From Lindgomyces ingoldianus (Eukaryota > Ascomycota > Dothideomycetes > Pleosporales > Lindgomycetaceae), in the NCBI RefSeq assembly GCF_010093535.1, contig NW_022985196.1, forward strand, positions 522,845 through 572,418: a DNA stretch of 49,574 bases, in the 5' to 3' direction. A model generated the notes under the pieces. It saw only the letters and a program-made list of their open reading frames with translations. It had not been told where the DNA came from and did not search any database. This document shows, piece after piece, positions 1 to 12,070 of this stretch (positions are counted from its first letter, which is position 1; every line of letters starts with the position of its first letter). The position numbers and the translations under genes were made by a program.

Positions 1-2791
1 TAAATAGTCTATATTAGGTCTAAAACACTATTAGCTACTTATTACCTTTTACTATCTTTAGCTTATTAAAGGCAGCAATAATATCTAACTTTATAAAATA
101 CTTTACTTTACTTAGTTAGCTTAAAGTTTTTTATAAAAAAGGAATTAAGTATTAGTTTTTAATAGTAATAGTGTTTAGTTTTTAGTAGTTAACATAAAAT
201 TAAAGCCTACTTTTAAGTTTCTTTATAAATAGTATAAGTAACACTACTAGTAAAAAGCTAGCTTAAATAAACCTTTTTTTTAAGTTCTTATTAAAGTATT
301 TTTAGAGCACTTTTAATTTATTTAGTAACATCTTATATAGTAGCCTATAACTAGGTTATTTGCTAAGCTTAAAAGTTATTTAGTAATTATATAAATATTA
401 TATTAAAAGCTTATTAAACTTGTTTTAAAAGAAAATATATAACAAGTTATAGTAGTCTTAAAAGACTATTATTTTTAAGTTAGTGTGTTTTTAAAAAGCT
501 AAAGCTTAGTCTATATTAGAAATTATAACTATGTAGATTTTATAATTTAGTTATTAAGCTAGAGTTATAAATAGAGCAGGTCTTATATAGTAGATGTCTA
601 TCTACTGTTTAAGTCCTAGTTTATGTTTAAATTAAGTAAGTAGAAGTTTTTTAAAGGCTTCTTTTTTTTTAGGTTTAAGCAGTTATTAAATTATTTTATA
701 TAGCCTATTTTAGTAAAAGGCCTAGCTTGTTAGCCTTACTTAAATAGTTCTTTTCTAAGTTATTAGAAAGTAGGTCTAGAGACCTTCTATATTAAGTGCT
801 ATTTAAGTGTTATTTAAGTGTAAGTATAAGCATATGTTTTAGTATTAAAAAAAGTTAAAGTTTAAAACTTACTTTTAGTAATTAAAAGTAACTTTATGCT
901 AATATAGCTATAGTTATTCTAGAATTAGGTTATAACATTTTATGTTTATTACATAAAGTTTAATCTACTTCTTATAGTATTAGTAGGTAATTATAATAGT
1001 TATAGTATAAAAAATAAAACCTTTTTTAAGTTATTTTTTATTAAATTTAGTTAAGTAAATTATTTAAGTAAGTAGTGTTAATTAAAGATTTAGTTTACAC
1101 ACTAGTTCTTTATTAATATAACTTATGCTATTTACTTTTAAGTTAATAAAAGCTTATATTAAGGCTAATATAGTTTTTTATTATAAATATATAAGAATAT
1201 TAACTTAGTACTTTTAGTTATTAGTAAAGGACTTAGCCTATAAGTTAGTAAAGATTTAGTGTTAAATTAGTTCTAAGAGGCAACTTAGCCCTAAGATAAG
1301 CCTTTTTATAGGCTTTTACTACTATAGCTGCAGCTATGTTAAAAGTAGTAAAAAAAATTAAAGCTTAAAAATAAGTTAAAGCTTTTATAAAAATAAGATT
1401 AAAATAGTAAAAATTTTTAATAAGTGCTAGCAGCGCTACTTGCGTAGACTTAAAAAAAGAGAATAAAGCAGTTTTAGAAGATATAACTATGCTTACTACA
1501 CTTAAAGTATTAACTTTTTTTTTTATAATTTTTACACTTTCTAAAACTAACTAGAGCATAATTTAAATTAATTTTTATTATATTAGAGTCTTTATTTATA
1601 ACTGCGCTAGTTTAAAAGTGTATTAGAGCTTATATAAAGAGGAACTTTATGTTATTATTATAGGTAGTAATTAGGTTTACATACGTGTTAAAGTTGTTTA
1701 GAAGAGGTTTTTCTACTATAGCGCGTTGCAGTTTAGTTAAGAGGGAGTTATATAAAGCTATAATTAGACTTATTTTATTTAGGCCTATATTAAATGTAAG
1801 TTAGTAGAACTTAGTAAAGTGTAAAGTAAAGCTTTTTTTTCTTTATTATAAAGTGTTTAGGTAACTTAGAGCTATTAACTTTTTATTTAAGTCTTTATAA
1901 GTTACTTATAAAAACACTATAAATTAATCTAAGTTAATAATATTTTTATTTATTAGTAAGTTAATTAAGGCTGTTACATTATAGTTAAGTTAAAAGTAAG
2001 CATATAGTAACTAAAAGTGTTTAAAAAGAAATTAGTCTATATTTCCTTTAAGTTTATATTAAAGCTTATGTAAAAAGAAAAGTAAGTTTTTTTATTTTTT
2101 ATTAAATAGTAAGAGATTAGAGAGTTAGTTAGATTTTATTACTAAGTTAAAAAAGTTATAAGTTATAGGCAGTGTTAAATAGGAAAGAGTTAAGCTATCT
2201 CTAGACTTCTAAGTAAGCTTTAAAGCTAGTAAGTTTTTAGTTCTTACTACTATAATAAAAGTTAAGGTAAAAACAGACTGCTTAATAACATAAAGCTATT
2301 TTTTAAAGTCTTTTTAAAAAGCTTTTAAGTTTATAACATAGTAGCTTTTTTATAAAGTAAGCGCTTTTTAGAAAGCTTTTTAGCTTACTTTAATAGCTTA
2401 GAGTTATATAAGTACTAAGCTTATTAAATTAAATTTAAAAGCTATTTTTAGCTAAAGTTTTAACACAACATAATATTATAATTATACATAAGTAAGGTTA
2501 TAAAGCTTTACAAAGGTCTAGTTTAATTACTATGTAAGGTATTATAGTAAGTATAAGATGTTATGTAAGGAATAAAAAGGTTTAAAAAAAAATTAGTAAT
2601 TAAATACTTAGCTTAAAAGTCTAAGCGCTTTAAGTATAAATTAAGCCTATTTTAAGTTTAGTTAGTGTTAAGGCAGTTTATGCTTAAGTTTATATCTGTG
2701 TTGTGTTGTGTTTGTGTTAGATGTGCACTAATAATACTCTAGTACGCGTCTAATACGGTTATGTCTGGGATCCGGGGAGGATACCGTGACA
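1..2791 (-). mobile_element. RIP-degraded Ty3/gypsy LTR retrotransposon, 5' part, cut by window edge
   Basis: Read on the minus strand this begins with an LTR (2474-2791) and runs into an internal region that leaves the window at position 1. The reverse complement aligns along its whole length with the plus-strand Ty3/gypsy element at 21583-36842; position 1 falls near 33970, at the start of the reverse transcriptase. Differences between the copies are almost all C/T and G/A transitions, and no open frame survives, as expected from RIP. It is the only copy here whose 5' internal region is uninterrupted, so it shows the empty site for the inner element at 22824 (intact sequence near 1550). Confidence 0.88.
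2474..2791 (-). repeat. 5' LTR of the Ty3/gypsy element (318 bp)
   Basis: This is 318 bp, the same length as the LTRs at 21583-21900 and 36525-36842. Read on the minus strand it starts TGTCACGGTATCC and ends where the other copies have GTGACA, here mutated by transitions only. The outer ~100 bp keeps CpG and is the least mutated of the three copies; the inner part is AT-rich. Confidence 0.88.
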
Positions 2792-2941
2792 TTGTCTCTA
2801 GCTTGTTAGAACAACTCTAATAAGTAAGAGAATTAGAATAAGGCTGTACACCTGCTGCAATAGAGGAATTAAGACATCTAGCTTATTATAATAATTAATA
2901 AGATAGGTAATAAGTTAGCAAATAGGCAGGTATAAGATAAG

Positions 2942-3220
2942 TGTAACGATCCTCATGAATCGTTCCATCTCGGATGGCCCGGAAGGCCCCCGTATCGGCC
3001 CCGACCCCGACCTGGCCCCGACCCCTGCTGTACCCCTATTCCTTCATGTATTTAGTCGCACCTCGCCCCCGTAGCTAGCTCGGTAGTTTTCTGATATCCT
3101 TTCGTACAAGGCCTATAGGTGTTAATGGCATTCCCAGGTTCAGAGTCCCCACGCACTCCCATATGCCTCTGAGTGGATTCCCACCGCATTCGGACCCATT
3201 GTCTTGCCTGCGCCGTTACA
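2942..3220. mobile_element. Solo LTR with 5-bp target-site duplication, not RIP-mutated
   Basis: The segment begins TGTAACG and ends CGTTACA, perfect inverted termini with the canonical TG...CA of LTRs. It is flanked on both sides by ATAAG (2937-2941 and 3221-3225). It is GC-rich with many CpG sites, unlike the AT-rich sequence beside it, and shares no sequence with the other LTRs in the window. No internal region lies next to it, so it is best read as a solo LTR left by LTR-LTR recombination of a young element. The AACGAT/ATCGTT pair just inside the left end can form a small hairpin. Orientation cannot be fixed. Confidence 0.85.
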
Positions 3221-4313
3221 ATAAGAAGCTTTTCTAGGGCAAAAGTTAACTATTTTTATAATTGTTACTCTAAAACGCAACCTTAAACAAAGCTCCTAAC
3301 GCAATAGCTAATAGGGTCTAAAAATAGGAGGGAAATCTCCTAAAATATAACCTCTCTGACCTGTACTACAGGACGTACTTAGCAATTCACTGTACAAAAG
3401 TTACGTCTCACATTTTAACTACTTTTGTACTCCTTACGTGATTACTACGTTCACGTAGTTACGTTACGTACTACGGACTGTTGGCCACGCTGGTGCCACC
3501 TTCCTCTTTGATTGAAAATCACTTTTCTTTACCTAATGCTCTAGATAGCAATGAAGCGCAGGTCCGACACCAAGTGTATTTGTGTCATCATCCAAACCCT
3601 TTTGGGTCGTAATATCCTACACTTCGGTCCAAATCAAAGAATAAAGCTGTCTCTGTAGTTGGGCATGCGTCTTCTTCCCTGCGAAACTCTATCTATGTTA
3701 TGCTATTGTTACCTGATTCTTGTGTCCTAGCTAGTAGACTATTTTCTTGCTTTGGCAGATATTCAACTTCTCGGGCCCCAACACTTGCAGACTCTTAAGA
3801 TAAATAAATCTAAATATAATATTTAACCCAAATGACAAAAGCGAAATAATAGTATTAAAATTTAATTAAAAAGAGAGTCTACCTACATTAACTAAAGCTC
3901 ATTCTAGAAAGACATATTAAATCTAGGTATAATTTCAAGAGTACAGTTATTAATATTGAAGTGGTTTATTCATGCTTAACACACTAGTGTTGGGTGGTGA
4001 AGTGCTGGGTCCCCTCCCCCACCTCGAGGTTGTATCGGGTCACTTTCATGTGATGTACACACTACATGACTGCTAACCTAATACTATCCTAGTCCTCTTT
4101 TTTGTTCTAAACCCCTGGTGTTGAATAGGGCCTTCCACCTGCCCAGCACCTCTTAACCAGAAACACTACTCTCACGTAGTTCCACCACAATATACTACCG
4201 TAGCACTACTAGCAAGAGTAATATACTAAAGTTTATAGTAATATAATTCTTCTAATACCACTGCAATGGCTTGGCGCAGCTGGCAATTGCCTGATAACAG
4301 TGTTGAATTCGAT

Positions 4314-4333
4314 GAAGAAGAAGAAGAAGAAGA
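4314..4333. repeat. (GAA)n microsatellite
   Basis: About six and a half uninterrupted GAA units in non-coding sequence. Confidence 0.9.
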
Positions 4334-4413
4334 ACTGTGTCCTCGCCACGGAACTGGGTTCTATACCGCAACACCTAGCTAGCCTAGTGCCTATTGCAAT
4401 ACAAACGATGTGT

Positions 4414-4516
4414 ACCGCAGTTTACTGCATGTTTCTGTAATCTACTGTAGTTTATTGCAGTTTGCTACAATTTGCTGCAGATTACTACAGTTTGCTGCCA
4501 GTTGCTGTGATTTGCT
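4414..4516. repeat. Degenerate short tandem repeat, ~10-bp unit
   Basis: Roughly ten imperfect copies of a unit close to TTTGCTGCAG or TTTACTGCAG follow one another. Units differ mainly by transitions and one-base length changes. It is not in a gene. Confidence 0.75.
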
Positions 4517-5009
4517 TCGTGCCCTTCCTAATTCTGCCAGCTAATCTCTGGCTGATACCCCTGGTCACCAGCTCATTATAAGTAATTTTGCTATAGGTTA
4601 GCAGGGAGCCTAGCTAAAGCACTAAGGGAATAGATAGCAACAGTAGCAGGTCTTGTAGCTCTAGCTCTAGCTCTGCTGTAGGAGCTATAGTAACTAGGGT
4701 AGGTTTGAAGTTTGGAAGAGCACCAGAGGCATGGGGAACTGGATTGATTGCTAAAGGAGTGTATCTAGGGGTCTATATATATGCAAAAAAAAAGGGGTAA
4801 GTGTTGGCAACATGAGCCTATCGTGCGAACAATGCGTGACCACTTCAAACAGTAGAGCTCTTTAACAGGAGCGCTCAAGCTAGCAGTTAAGCTACTGCTA
4901 AAAGCCTCTAGTTATAGGCCACTATTACCTAGGCCCAATTTCTCTGGTGTGAATACTAAGCTGTTCAACTCGGATTCTTATCGCATTATCAGTCATCAGC
5001 TTACAATTT

Positions 5010-6570
5010 CTACAACAATGACTTCGTAGTTGCTGTATTATTAGTCCCAGTAGGGAGACCGAATGTGGCCGTAGCAATAGAAGTTGTCCCCGGAAGCGTC
5101 GTATTCCACGAATACGTCGGTCCGACGCACAAAGCGCTCTGGGGCTTCAACAATGCATCGCAACTACCGTCCTTCAACGATGGATTGACTTGGCGGAAGA
5201 GATTCGAGGTAATACCGGCCTGGATGCAAATCTTGCTGCAAGCGTCTCCACCTTTCACGACATACCATTTTCCACAATTAAGAGTTGTGCCTGGAGCAAC
5301 GGTAGCGCCTTCAGGTGGTGGAATGGCCGTCCTCGTGTAACCGTCACCTAATCCTGGGTTTGAAGTCGGAGCTGGCGGTGGAAACGTCCCAGTAAATGTC
5401 CCACCTTGGGGAGAGACGCAGATGATCTTTCCGTAAAAGTCCGTCGCTGGCTGGAGGTTGGAACAATCGGATTTTAGCCACGAGTTGAAGGAGCGGACCA
5501 TACCATGTTCAATGCCGAGTGCTGACTCAATCGATGCGCAAGTGTCTGACTTCGTCACATAGTATGTCTGACAAGTCATCGGTATGCAGAGGTTGGCACC
5601 CGGATCAACATCGCGACAGTCAGGTAGGATCGCCTGATTCCCCATGTAAAGCGCCGCCGCGGAAACACTTGTGGAATTAGCAATCGACTCGCAAGTGTCG
5701 CCCTTCTTCGTTGTATACCGCTTGCCGGTCACGCAATATGGTGAGGCATCTGGTTGGGTGGCTGTGAGTGGTGGAGGGATATCGGTCGGGCCTTTTAGGC
5801 CGCATTGAGCGTAAACATATTCCAGTTCTGTCTTATAAAAGCTGTCATAGATAGAGTACTGAGAGGATTGCATGATACTGAGTCGGCGAACGTTGCAGGT
5901 ATGGCACAGTTCAGTCTGAGGCATCTTGGTAATGTTGTCAACATTGGTAAATTTGGCGATGATGTCTGAAGGATGGATGAGTGTTTGCTAAGATTTGACA
6001 GGTATCGCCTACCATTGCAATACTGCTTCGTCTTGGGATCCTTGACACAGGTCTCGTTGAAGCCTGCCCACATGTACCCTCCAAACTTCATTGGCACCGC
6101 ATCATTGAGCGTCTTACCGGCGCAACTCTTCGAAACAGAATCAAACCTACAGTTCGAAACACGATTAGCATAGTTGCTATGAACAGGGCTCAGACCTTGC
6201 TTCGCGCGACGAATGGCTTGCAACCGCGACCGTCTGCCTCCGTGACACCATAACGATCGAACAAGGTCAACTGATATAAAACACAGTAACCGAATTATGT
6301 GTAAATTTATCTTACGTACCAATTCTTGAGCGACCCGGAGCAGTCGCTTGTGCAGACTGTGTCGGTCATGGTGACATTCTCCAACGAGCCGCGATAACTC
6401 AGCATCATGAAGGTCTGCACATAGTCCGCGCAGTTGATGTTCGCGGAGAGAGAGTTGATGCAACCCTCGCCAAGGGTAACATCGAGCTTTTGGCTGTCGT
6501 ATATCACGAAGCCATGCACTATTGCGCTCAGGAGCGAGAGCGCAAGAGTCTGTCGTGAAACCCGCACCAT
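5010..6570 (-). CDS. Secreted protein with three LysM domains
   Basis: Three exons are read on the minus strand: 6320-6570, 6013-6146 and 5010-5965, with introns of 173 and 47 bp (GT...AG). They give 446 aa. The ATG at 6570 sits in a good fungal start context (ACCATGG) and opens a signal peptide (MVRVSRQTLALSLLSAIVHG); the upstream extension begins with TTG and was not used. LysM domains lie near residues 210-256, 261-313 and 361-410, each with the Cys-bracketed pattern and Asn/Asp-Cys turns of fungal LysM proteins. The N-terminal ~190 residues form the Cys-containing region usual in this multi-LysM family. The C-terminal tail is Thr/Ser-rich. LysM domains bind chitin and chitin oligomers, so an extracellular or wall-associated role is expected; whether it is an effector or a wall-remodelling protein cannot be decided. 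It is divergent from the chitinase gene 842 bp away. Confidence 0.85.
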
Positions 6571-7412
6571 GGTCGTAGACAGCAATGGAAAGTATGTTGA
6601 GTTTCAATCGTAGAAGCCCTCTGAGAGACTGCGCGAGTTGGCATTGGTGATAAAGGATAGAGTCCTCGCGGATCTTGACAACGCGCTGTCACCTCAGTGA
6701 GCAAGTTATCACGATTAGAAAGATTATTTAGACGGCCTCTACGCTGCTAGAAGTCCGCCGTTGAAAACCGAAAATTTTCACAATTTCATATCTGACGGTC
6801 TTTCGGTCTCCAACACTGTGAATTGATTACAGCCAAGTAACTGCAATATGTACCTGCAGGAGTGCCCGAAACATAGTCAGCAACCGCCCGTTCTTTGCGC
6901 CTAGCACCTGTTACGCCCCGCATGATTCATATTCCTACCATTTATTACTATTTTACTTTTTCTCAAGACTGCATATAGGCTATTCAATCGCGCGAAGAGT
7001 TGTGGTAGCTAATATTATACCTTGGTTCGCCTTCAAGCTCACTTCAAGCTCACCCGTTAGAAATTAAACCCGCACTCTCTATAGTTCAGACATACGTTCT
7101 AATCGGTCTTCGCTGGGGCTCTGGTAATATTTTTAATGAGTTGGTGAATACTTGTGTCTATTGGCATCATCAAAAACGCCGTCTATTTGCAATGGGCGAG
7201 TATCGCAATAATGAAATTAGAAGGCTGACACAGGGATTTCGCGACCCTTGTGAATCTCTGCAGGTCCTTTGCAGATCCTCGAAGCGGGAGCTATGGCTGT
7301 TTTCAAAAAAGAGCATGACCTGAGTCGGGGCTTGTAGATTATTCTCGGGCAGTGCCAGCTTTCGAGGGTTTTACTCCTCGAAGTTTCCCTTGCGATTGTC
7401 TTAAGAATCAAG
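6571..7412. promoter_or_regulatory. Shared divergent promoter region between LysM gene and chitinase
   Basis: 842 bp separate the start codons of two head-to-head chitin-related genes, so both promoters must lie here. It holds an AT-rich patch around 6930-7000 and a perfect tandem pair of the 11-mer CTTCAAGCTCA (7031-7041, 7042-7052). I can assign no known operator. ORFs inside are short and unlike the flanking genes. Confidence 0.5.
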
Positions 7413-10400
7413 ATGATATTGCGCGTTCTGATACTGTGCTTCTTCCTTGCTGGCGGTGCAGTAGCCCAGACATGCAGTTCTTCAAGCCGTTGTGAGAACG
7501 GCTGCTGCAATACAAATGGATTTTGCGGCTTTGGTCCCGATTGTAAGTCTTAACTCCTGCTTCATATATAGGCACGCCTTCCAAAAAACGTCTCATCTTG
7601 CATCTGAAAAACTCCCTGAAGTCCAGCTTCAATGAGTTGACATTCTGAATTATACACGCGAGTACTCCAAGGGAATATTTCAATGATAAAATTCCTTCAA
7701 TGTGATCCAGTACTCCTGTTGGTCATGGCAGCTGACTTTCAAAAGATTGCGGCGATAAGTGCATTTCGGATTGTGATAGGAAGTCTGAATGCAATCCCGG
7801 ATTTGACTCAAAATGGGCTAAGAAGGAAAAATGCCCATTGAATGTTTGCTGTTCAAAGCATGGCTACTGCGGCGTTAGTCATTACGCAGGTTTATAACTT
7901 CTTCTACCTAATGTTTCTGTAGACTACCCAAGACTTTTGCGGCAACAAGACAGTATCTCACAAGACTTGCTCGAAGAATAATGGCAACCAGCGCATAATC
8001 GGCTACTACGAAGGGTGGGTGTCAAATCGCCCTTGCAATGTTTTCTGGCCAGAGCAGATACCTGTCGGCCTCTACACACACATCAACTTTGCATTTGCAA
8101 CAATCGATCCAAAAACCTTCAAGGTTGGGCCGTCCGCCCGCGATGATGTCAGCCTCTACAAGCGTATCATGTTGCTGAAACAGAAAGATCCTGATCTTAA
8201 AGTGTTCATTGCCATTGGAGGATGGACATTTAATGATCCGGGACCTACAGCAACCACATTTTCTGACTTAGCTGCGTCAATTCCGCGACAGAAGTCGTTC
8301 ATCGAGTCACTGCTCTCGTTCATGTCCACGTACGGATTCGACGGGGTCGACCTTGACTGGGAATATCCAGCAGCGGATGACCGATCCGGCCGAGAAGTTG
8401 ATTTCGACAACTTCCCCAAGTTCATGGCACGTTTGAAGTCATCGCTAGATTCCGCTAGTAAGGCTATTTCCATCACTCTCCCGGCTTCCTTTTGGTATCT
8501 GCAGCACTTCGATCTGAAAGCACTGGCTAAATCGGTGAGCTGGTTCAATGTCATGTAAGTCGGGCACTTTGTGTCATTTGAGTGATACTGACATTCAACA
8601 CGTAGGTCATACGACTTGCATGGTACCTGGGACAAGGGCAACAAATGGACAGGCAACTTCCTCAATGCACACACGAATCTCACCGAGATCAAGGATGCTC
8701 TCGACCTCATATGGAGGAACGATATAGACCCCGGGCAAGTTGTTATGGGACTTGGCTTTTACGGGCGGGCCTTCTCAGCAACATCTCAGTCATGTCTTGA
8801 GCCTGGATGTACCTTCGAATCAGGCGGCGAGAGAGGAAAGTGTAGCAGGGAAGTTGGCATCTTGTTGAATTCTGAAATTGATGATCTGGTAAAGCAGAAT
8901 AAAGTCAAGCCTAAACACTACAAGAAAGAGGCTGTCAAGGTAGCTACGTGGGGAAATCAATGGGTAGCCTACGATGACGAGGAAACATTCGCGCAGAAGT
9001 CCGAGTTTGCACAGACATACTGTCTGGGCGGACTGATGGTTTGGGCAATCAGCCACGACACGAAAGATACCAAGTACAACAAAGCGCTCGCGAAGGTTGC
9101 GAATCGTAAGATCACATCCTTGCCAATGACAGACGGATCTGATGAGCCTTATAAGTTCGTCGACTTTCCAAATCCGCAATGCAAATGGACCAACTGCGGC
9201 GAAGGATGCCCAAGCGGATGGGTACATATGACGCGAGAAGACTCTGGTAAACGTGGGAAAGAGTACATGTTGGATGAAAGCGCGTGCGCTGGGAGCGGAG
9301 TTCATGCCTTTTGCTGCCCGACCAACGACAAACTACCCACATGTGGATGGTACACGCACCACAATGGAAACTGCGATCAGAAGTGTCCTGATGGAACGGT
9401 CGAGGTGGGCTCCAACAACATGTACTGCAAGAAGAATTACCAGGCGGCATGCTGTACGACCGGCAGCAAGAGCATGAAGTTATATATGAAATGCGAATGG
9501 GGACAGTACCCCATGTGTAACTCGCAGGCAGGGTGCCCGGGTTCCGACTCTTCAAAGAACACTTTGTTAGCTGTTTCATCGGGTGGGACTGGGGGCGGGT
9601 CTTGCAATATGTGGAAACTGGGTGCGCCAGGAAGCGGTATATTCGAAGTACAGCAGCGAAAGTTCTGCTGTGATACCAGCGAGAAGAAAGGGACGTGGTC
9701 CGACTGCGAATGGTACAATAACTATGGCCTCGGTCCCTCAGGAGCTCCAGAAAAGTTCTGTCGAAGTGGCTGCCCGAACGATAGGGTTCGCGTTGCCATG
9801 GATCAATGGTCAACGGACTGTTACGTAGGTGGAGGTGGAGGCGGCAAAGCTCGTTGCTGTATCCCAAGCTACTCTGATACAGTCGAGGTGGAGAACCCAA
9901 AACTCGACCAGTATCGCTCTGATATGAAGAGATATCTGGACAATCCAACCTGCAAGAATCCGGGCCCTATATTCGATTCTCGCGCAGTAGGAATGATTAA
10001 CACCGATCGTTTTATGCGAAACCGAATTCGAAACGGTGAACTAACGGTAAGGAGTGAAGCGGACGGCGTCAACTCCGCTAATGGGCTTTTGCTGTTGTTA
10101 GTCACGAAGTCAGCGACAACAGGAATGCTGGAAGCTTTGGAAAAGATTTGGGATGACTCAGTTGGGGATAAGTATCCGAACTTGAAGATATCGGGCCTTC
10201 GCAGCTTCATTACTCGCCTTCCCAATTATGGAAGTGAAGGTCCTATACAGATTGTACACAGCATTATCTGCAGTCCACACTATTGGAGCGATCGAGCCGG
10301 TAAGAAGAAGCTTGTCTGTATTGATGGTATCTGTACCAAAGACTCGTGTGACGGTGTGGAAGGAAGATCACTGCTCGACAAGAGGATTCTATCTGCAAGA

Positions 10401-10777
10401 GACTATTCACATACGTTGAATGATGGGCATGGAGGTCAAATTACGATCACCACTACCCTTCCCCGGGTAAGTATGCATGCTCATCAAGTTACCACTGCAC
10501 TACAACTTACTCGGCAATACATAGCCAGGCTTAGAGGAAGATGCAAAGAATCCGAAGCTGACTCTAACTTTAGTATCAAGGCATATACGACCTAGCTACC
10601 ACCGATCCCATGAATGACGAGGCTGTGGACTTTGCGGATAGAGACGACTGTGAGAATACTCGCGTAGCGCACTTCTCACTTCCAAGCGCAGAGAGATTCG
10701 AGAGTATGCCGATTTTCATCATCTGTTCCATGAAATCAGCTGATACCAGGGACAGTGGAACATACTTTCGATGGTAA
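7413..10777 (+). CDS. GH18 chitinase (subgroup C type) with N-terminal hevein-like chitin-binding domain; 3' end disrupted
   Basis: Exons are read as 7413-7542, 7746-7873, 7923-8554, 8606-10466 and 10574-10777 (introns of 203, 49, 51 and 107 bp), giving 984 aa up to a premature stop. A signal peptide (starting MILRVLILCFF) is followed by a Cys-rich type-1 chitin-binding (CBM18/hevein) module at residues ~22-100. The GH18 domain starts near GYYEGW (~113), contains AIGGW, and carries the catalytic DGVDLDWE at 226-233 (general acid E233). It continues through SYDLHG and a MVWAISHD block. A long Cys-rich tail follows, as in fungal subgroup C chitinases, which resemble the killer-toxin chitinase subunit in layout. 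It would hydrolyse chitin outside the cell. The catalytic domain is intact. Without the last intron the frame stops at 10595; with it, a frame disruption near 10740 leads to a stop at 10775-10777. Confidence 0.82.
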
Positions 10778-11899
10778 CTTGATTGGGCGCTTCATGCAGG
10801 ATGCAGCAGCTGGAAGGTAAAAACAGTTTTCTGTATCCCTATTTACAAGTACCGCAGCCCTCGCCACAGACTCCCTTAGGGACGGTACTTTGTCTCCAAG
10901 TGCTTTTCATGATTCCAAACCAACGCAGTATGAGGTGTTTGCTGACATGTTCAAGGCTAAGAAGCGGTTCAACAGCAAGAACCGGGCCGGTCGCGATTTC
11001 ATTCTTCCGAACGGCTCGTACCATGCCTCTTTTACCTGGGGCACCTACCCTTCCCGGAGGGGCAGACAGCCTTGTGAGGTTGTTTGATAGGGTGATGGCA
11101 AGCGTGGGTAACGAATGGAGTACCGCCAACTTCGTCATCGCCCACAAAGACATCAATTATGTCAAGACTTTCGTACGTTTCCCCACTCTTTCTTCGTACG
11201 ATCATTCGATTGGATCTCAAACCCATCACGTCTCCGCTCAGTCTTGAATCACCCAGAGTCATGTTTGTTAAACACAGTACAGCCCTAATGAGACTAACCA
11301 TGCGCTAGTTGATGCAAGGGCAAGATCCCATAGCTCGCACTCGGCTGCCAGCACTTTGTTCCAACTACGACGACCCAGGCTACGTTTTGACACGAGTACG
11401 AGCTTCAATAGGTCTGATTCATTACCTCAATCATCAAGGCACCCCCAACAGTACGTATCTAATTCCACCCAATCACGTCTTTTCCTCGGTGGTAGTTTAG
11501 TGACTCTATTGACGACCTCCGTTATTCCTTTCTTATAAATATGCGGACCTACGTAGCTTAAAGAGCTCCTCTAACATTTCCTTACTCTTAGTAAACCAAA
11601 AGCTAACAAATATTATCAACGACATCGGTTCCCAATGGTTCCATGGTCAGCGAACTTACAATCAAGCAAACCCTGCAACTCCTGTAGCCGTTGGCGAATT
11701 CTGGCGCGAATGGAGCAAAGACTTCTTCAACACGTTCATCGTTAATCACACAGTGGATTTTGTGAAGGAGTGTATCAGACAGATGAGGTTGTATTGGGGC
11801 GTTAGTACGCATGATTTGACGGATGAGGTGCTCGAGATTCTGAGTAGTTTTCAGGATGAGCTTGACAATTTGAACATTGATACTCGGGGTTTCAACTAG
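10738..11899 (+). pseudogene. Frame-disrupted 3' portion of the GH18 chitinase gene
   Basis: Chitinase-tail-like protein continues past the premature stop but only by changing frame. The first shift is near 10738-10745. The second is near 11079-11087, where a frame ending PCEVV is followed by one starting DRVMASVG. The third is near 11284-11288, at a CCC run where VQP is followed, one base out, by NETNHALVD. Ordinary introns seem to lie at 10817 to about 10856, from about 11172 to about 11246, and from about 11451 to about 11600. The last segment (about 11601-11899) is open to a TAG and includes GEFWREWSKDFFN and a hydrophilic end. The resemblance across frames argues that this was once one coding region. 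Alternatives are assembly indels or an unusual splice pattern. Confidence 0.68.
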
Positions 11900-12070
11900 G
11901 GTTGTATTGATGGATAAATAATGGAGGGATGAAACTTAACAGACACCTTGAAGCCTAAAATCCCATTTGTACCTTTCAAGATATCTCATGAACTTCTGCT
12001 ATTCATGATCGTTTCTGGGCATAGCAACCAGCAAGATCATTACACGCATATACACAAATTTTGTGGGGTA

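Larger units (their letters stand above)
3221..5009. other. Gene-free intergenic region with simple repeats
   Basis: No convincing coding frame on either strand. Composition is mixed: AT-rich patches, a few GC-rich lines, and short inverted motifs such as that around 3445-3475. It holds a (GAA)n tract (4314-4333) and a degenerate ~10-bp tandem repeat (4414-4516). It also forms the 3' flank of the first LysM gene. Parts may be old transposon debris but no family is recognisable. Confidence 0.5.

Noticed and set aside
5795..6607. 270-aa minus-strand ORF overlapping the first LysM gene
   Set aside because: It reads through intron 1 and in the wrong frame of exons 1 and 3; the spliced LysM model explains the region.
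7141..7323. Short ORF in the divergent promoter
   Set aside because: 60 codons, no domain, typical chance length for this composition.
9112..9948. 278-aa minus-strand ORF opposite the chitinase
   Set aside because: Antisense shadow of a strongly coding exon; low-complexity, Ser/Arg/Cys-rich composition with no domain.
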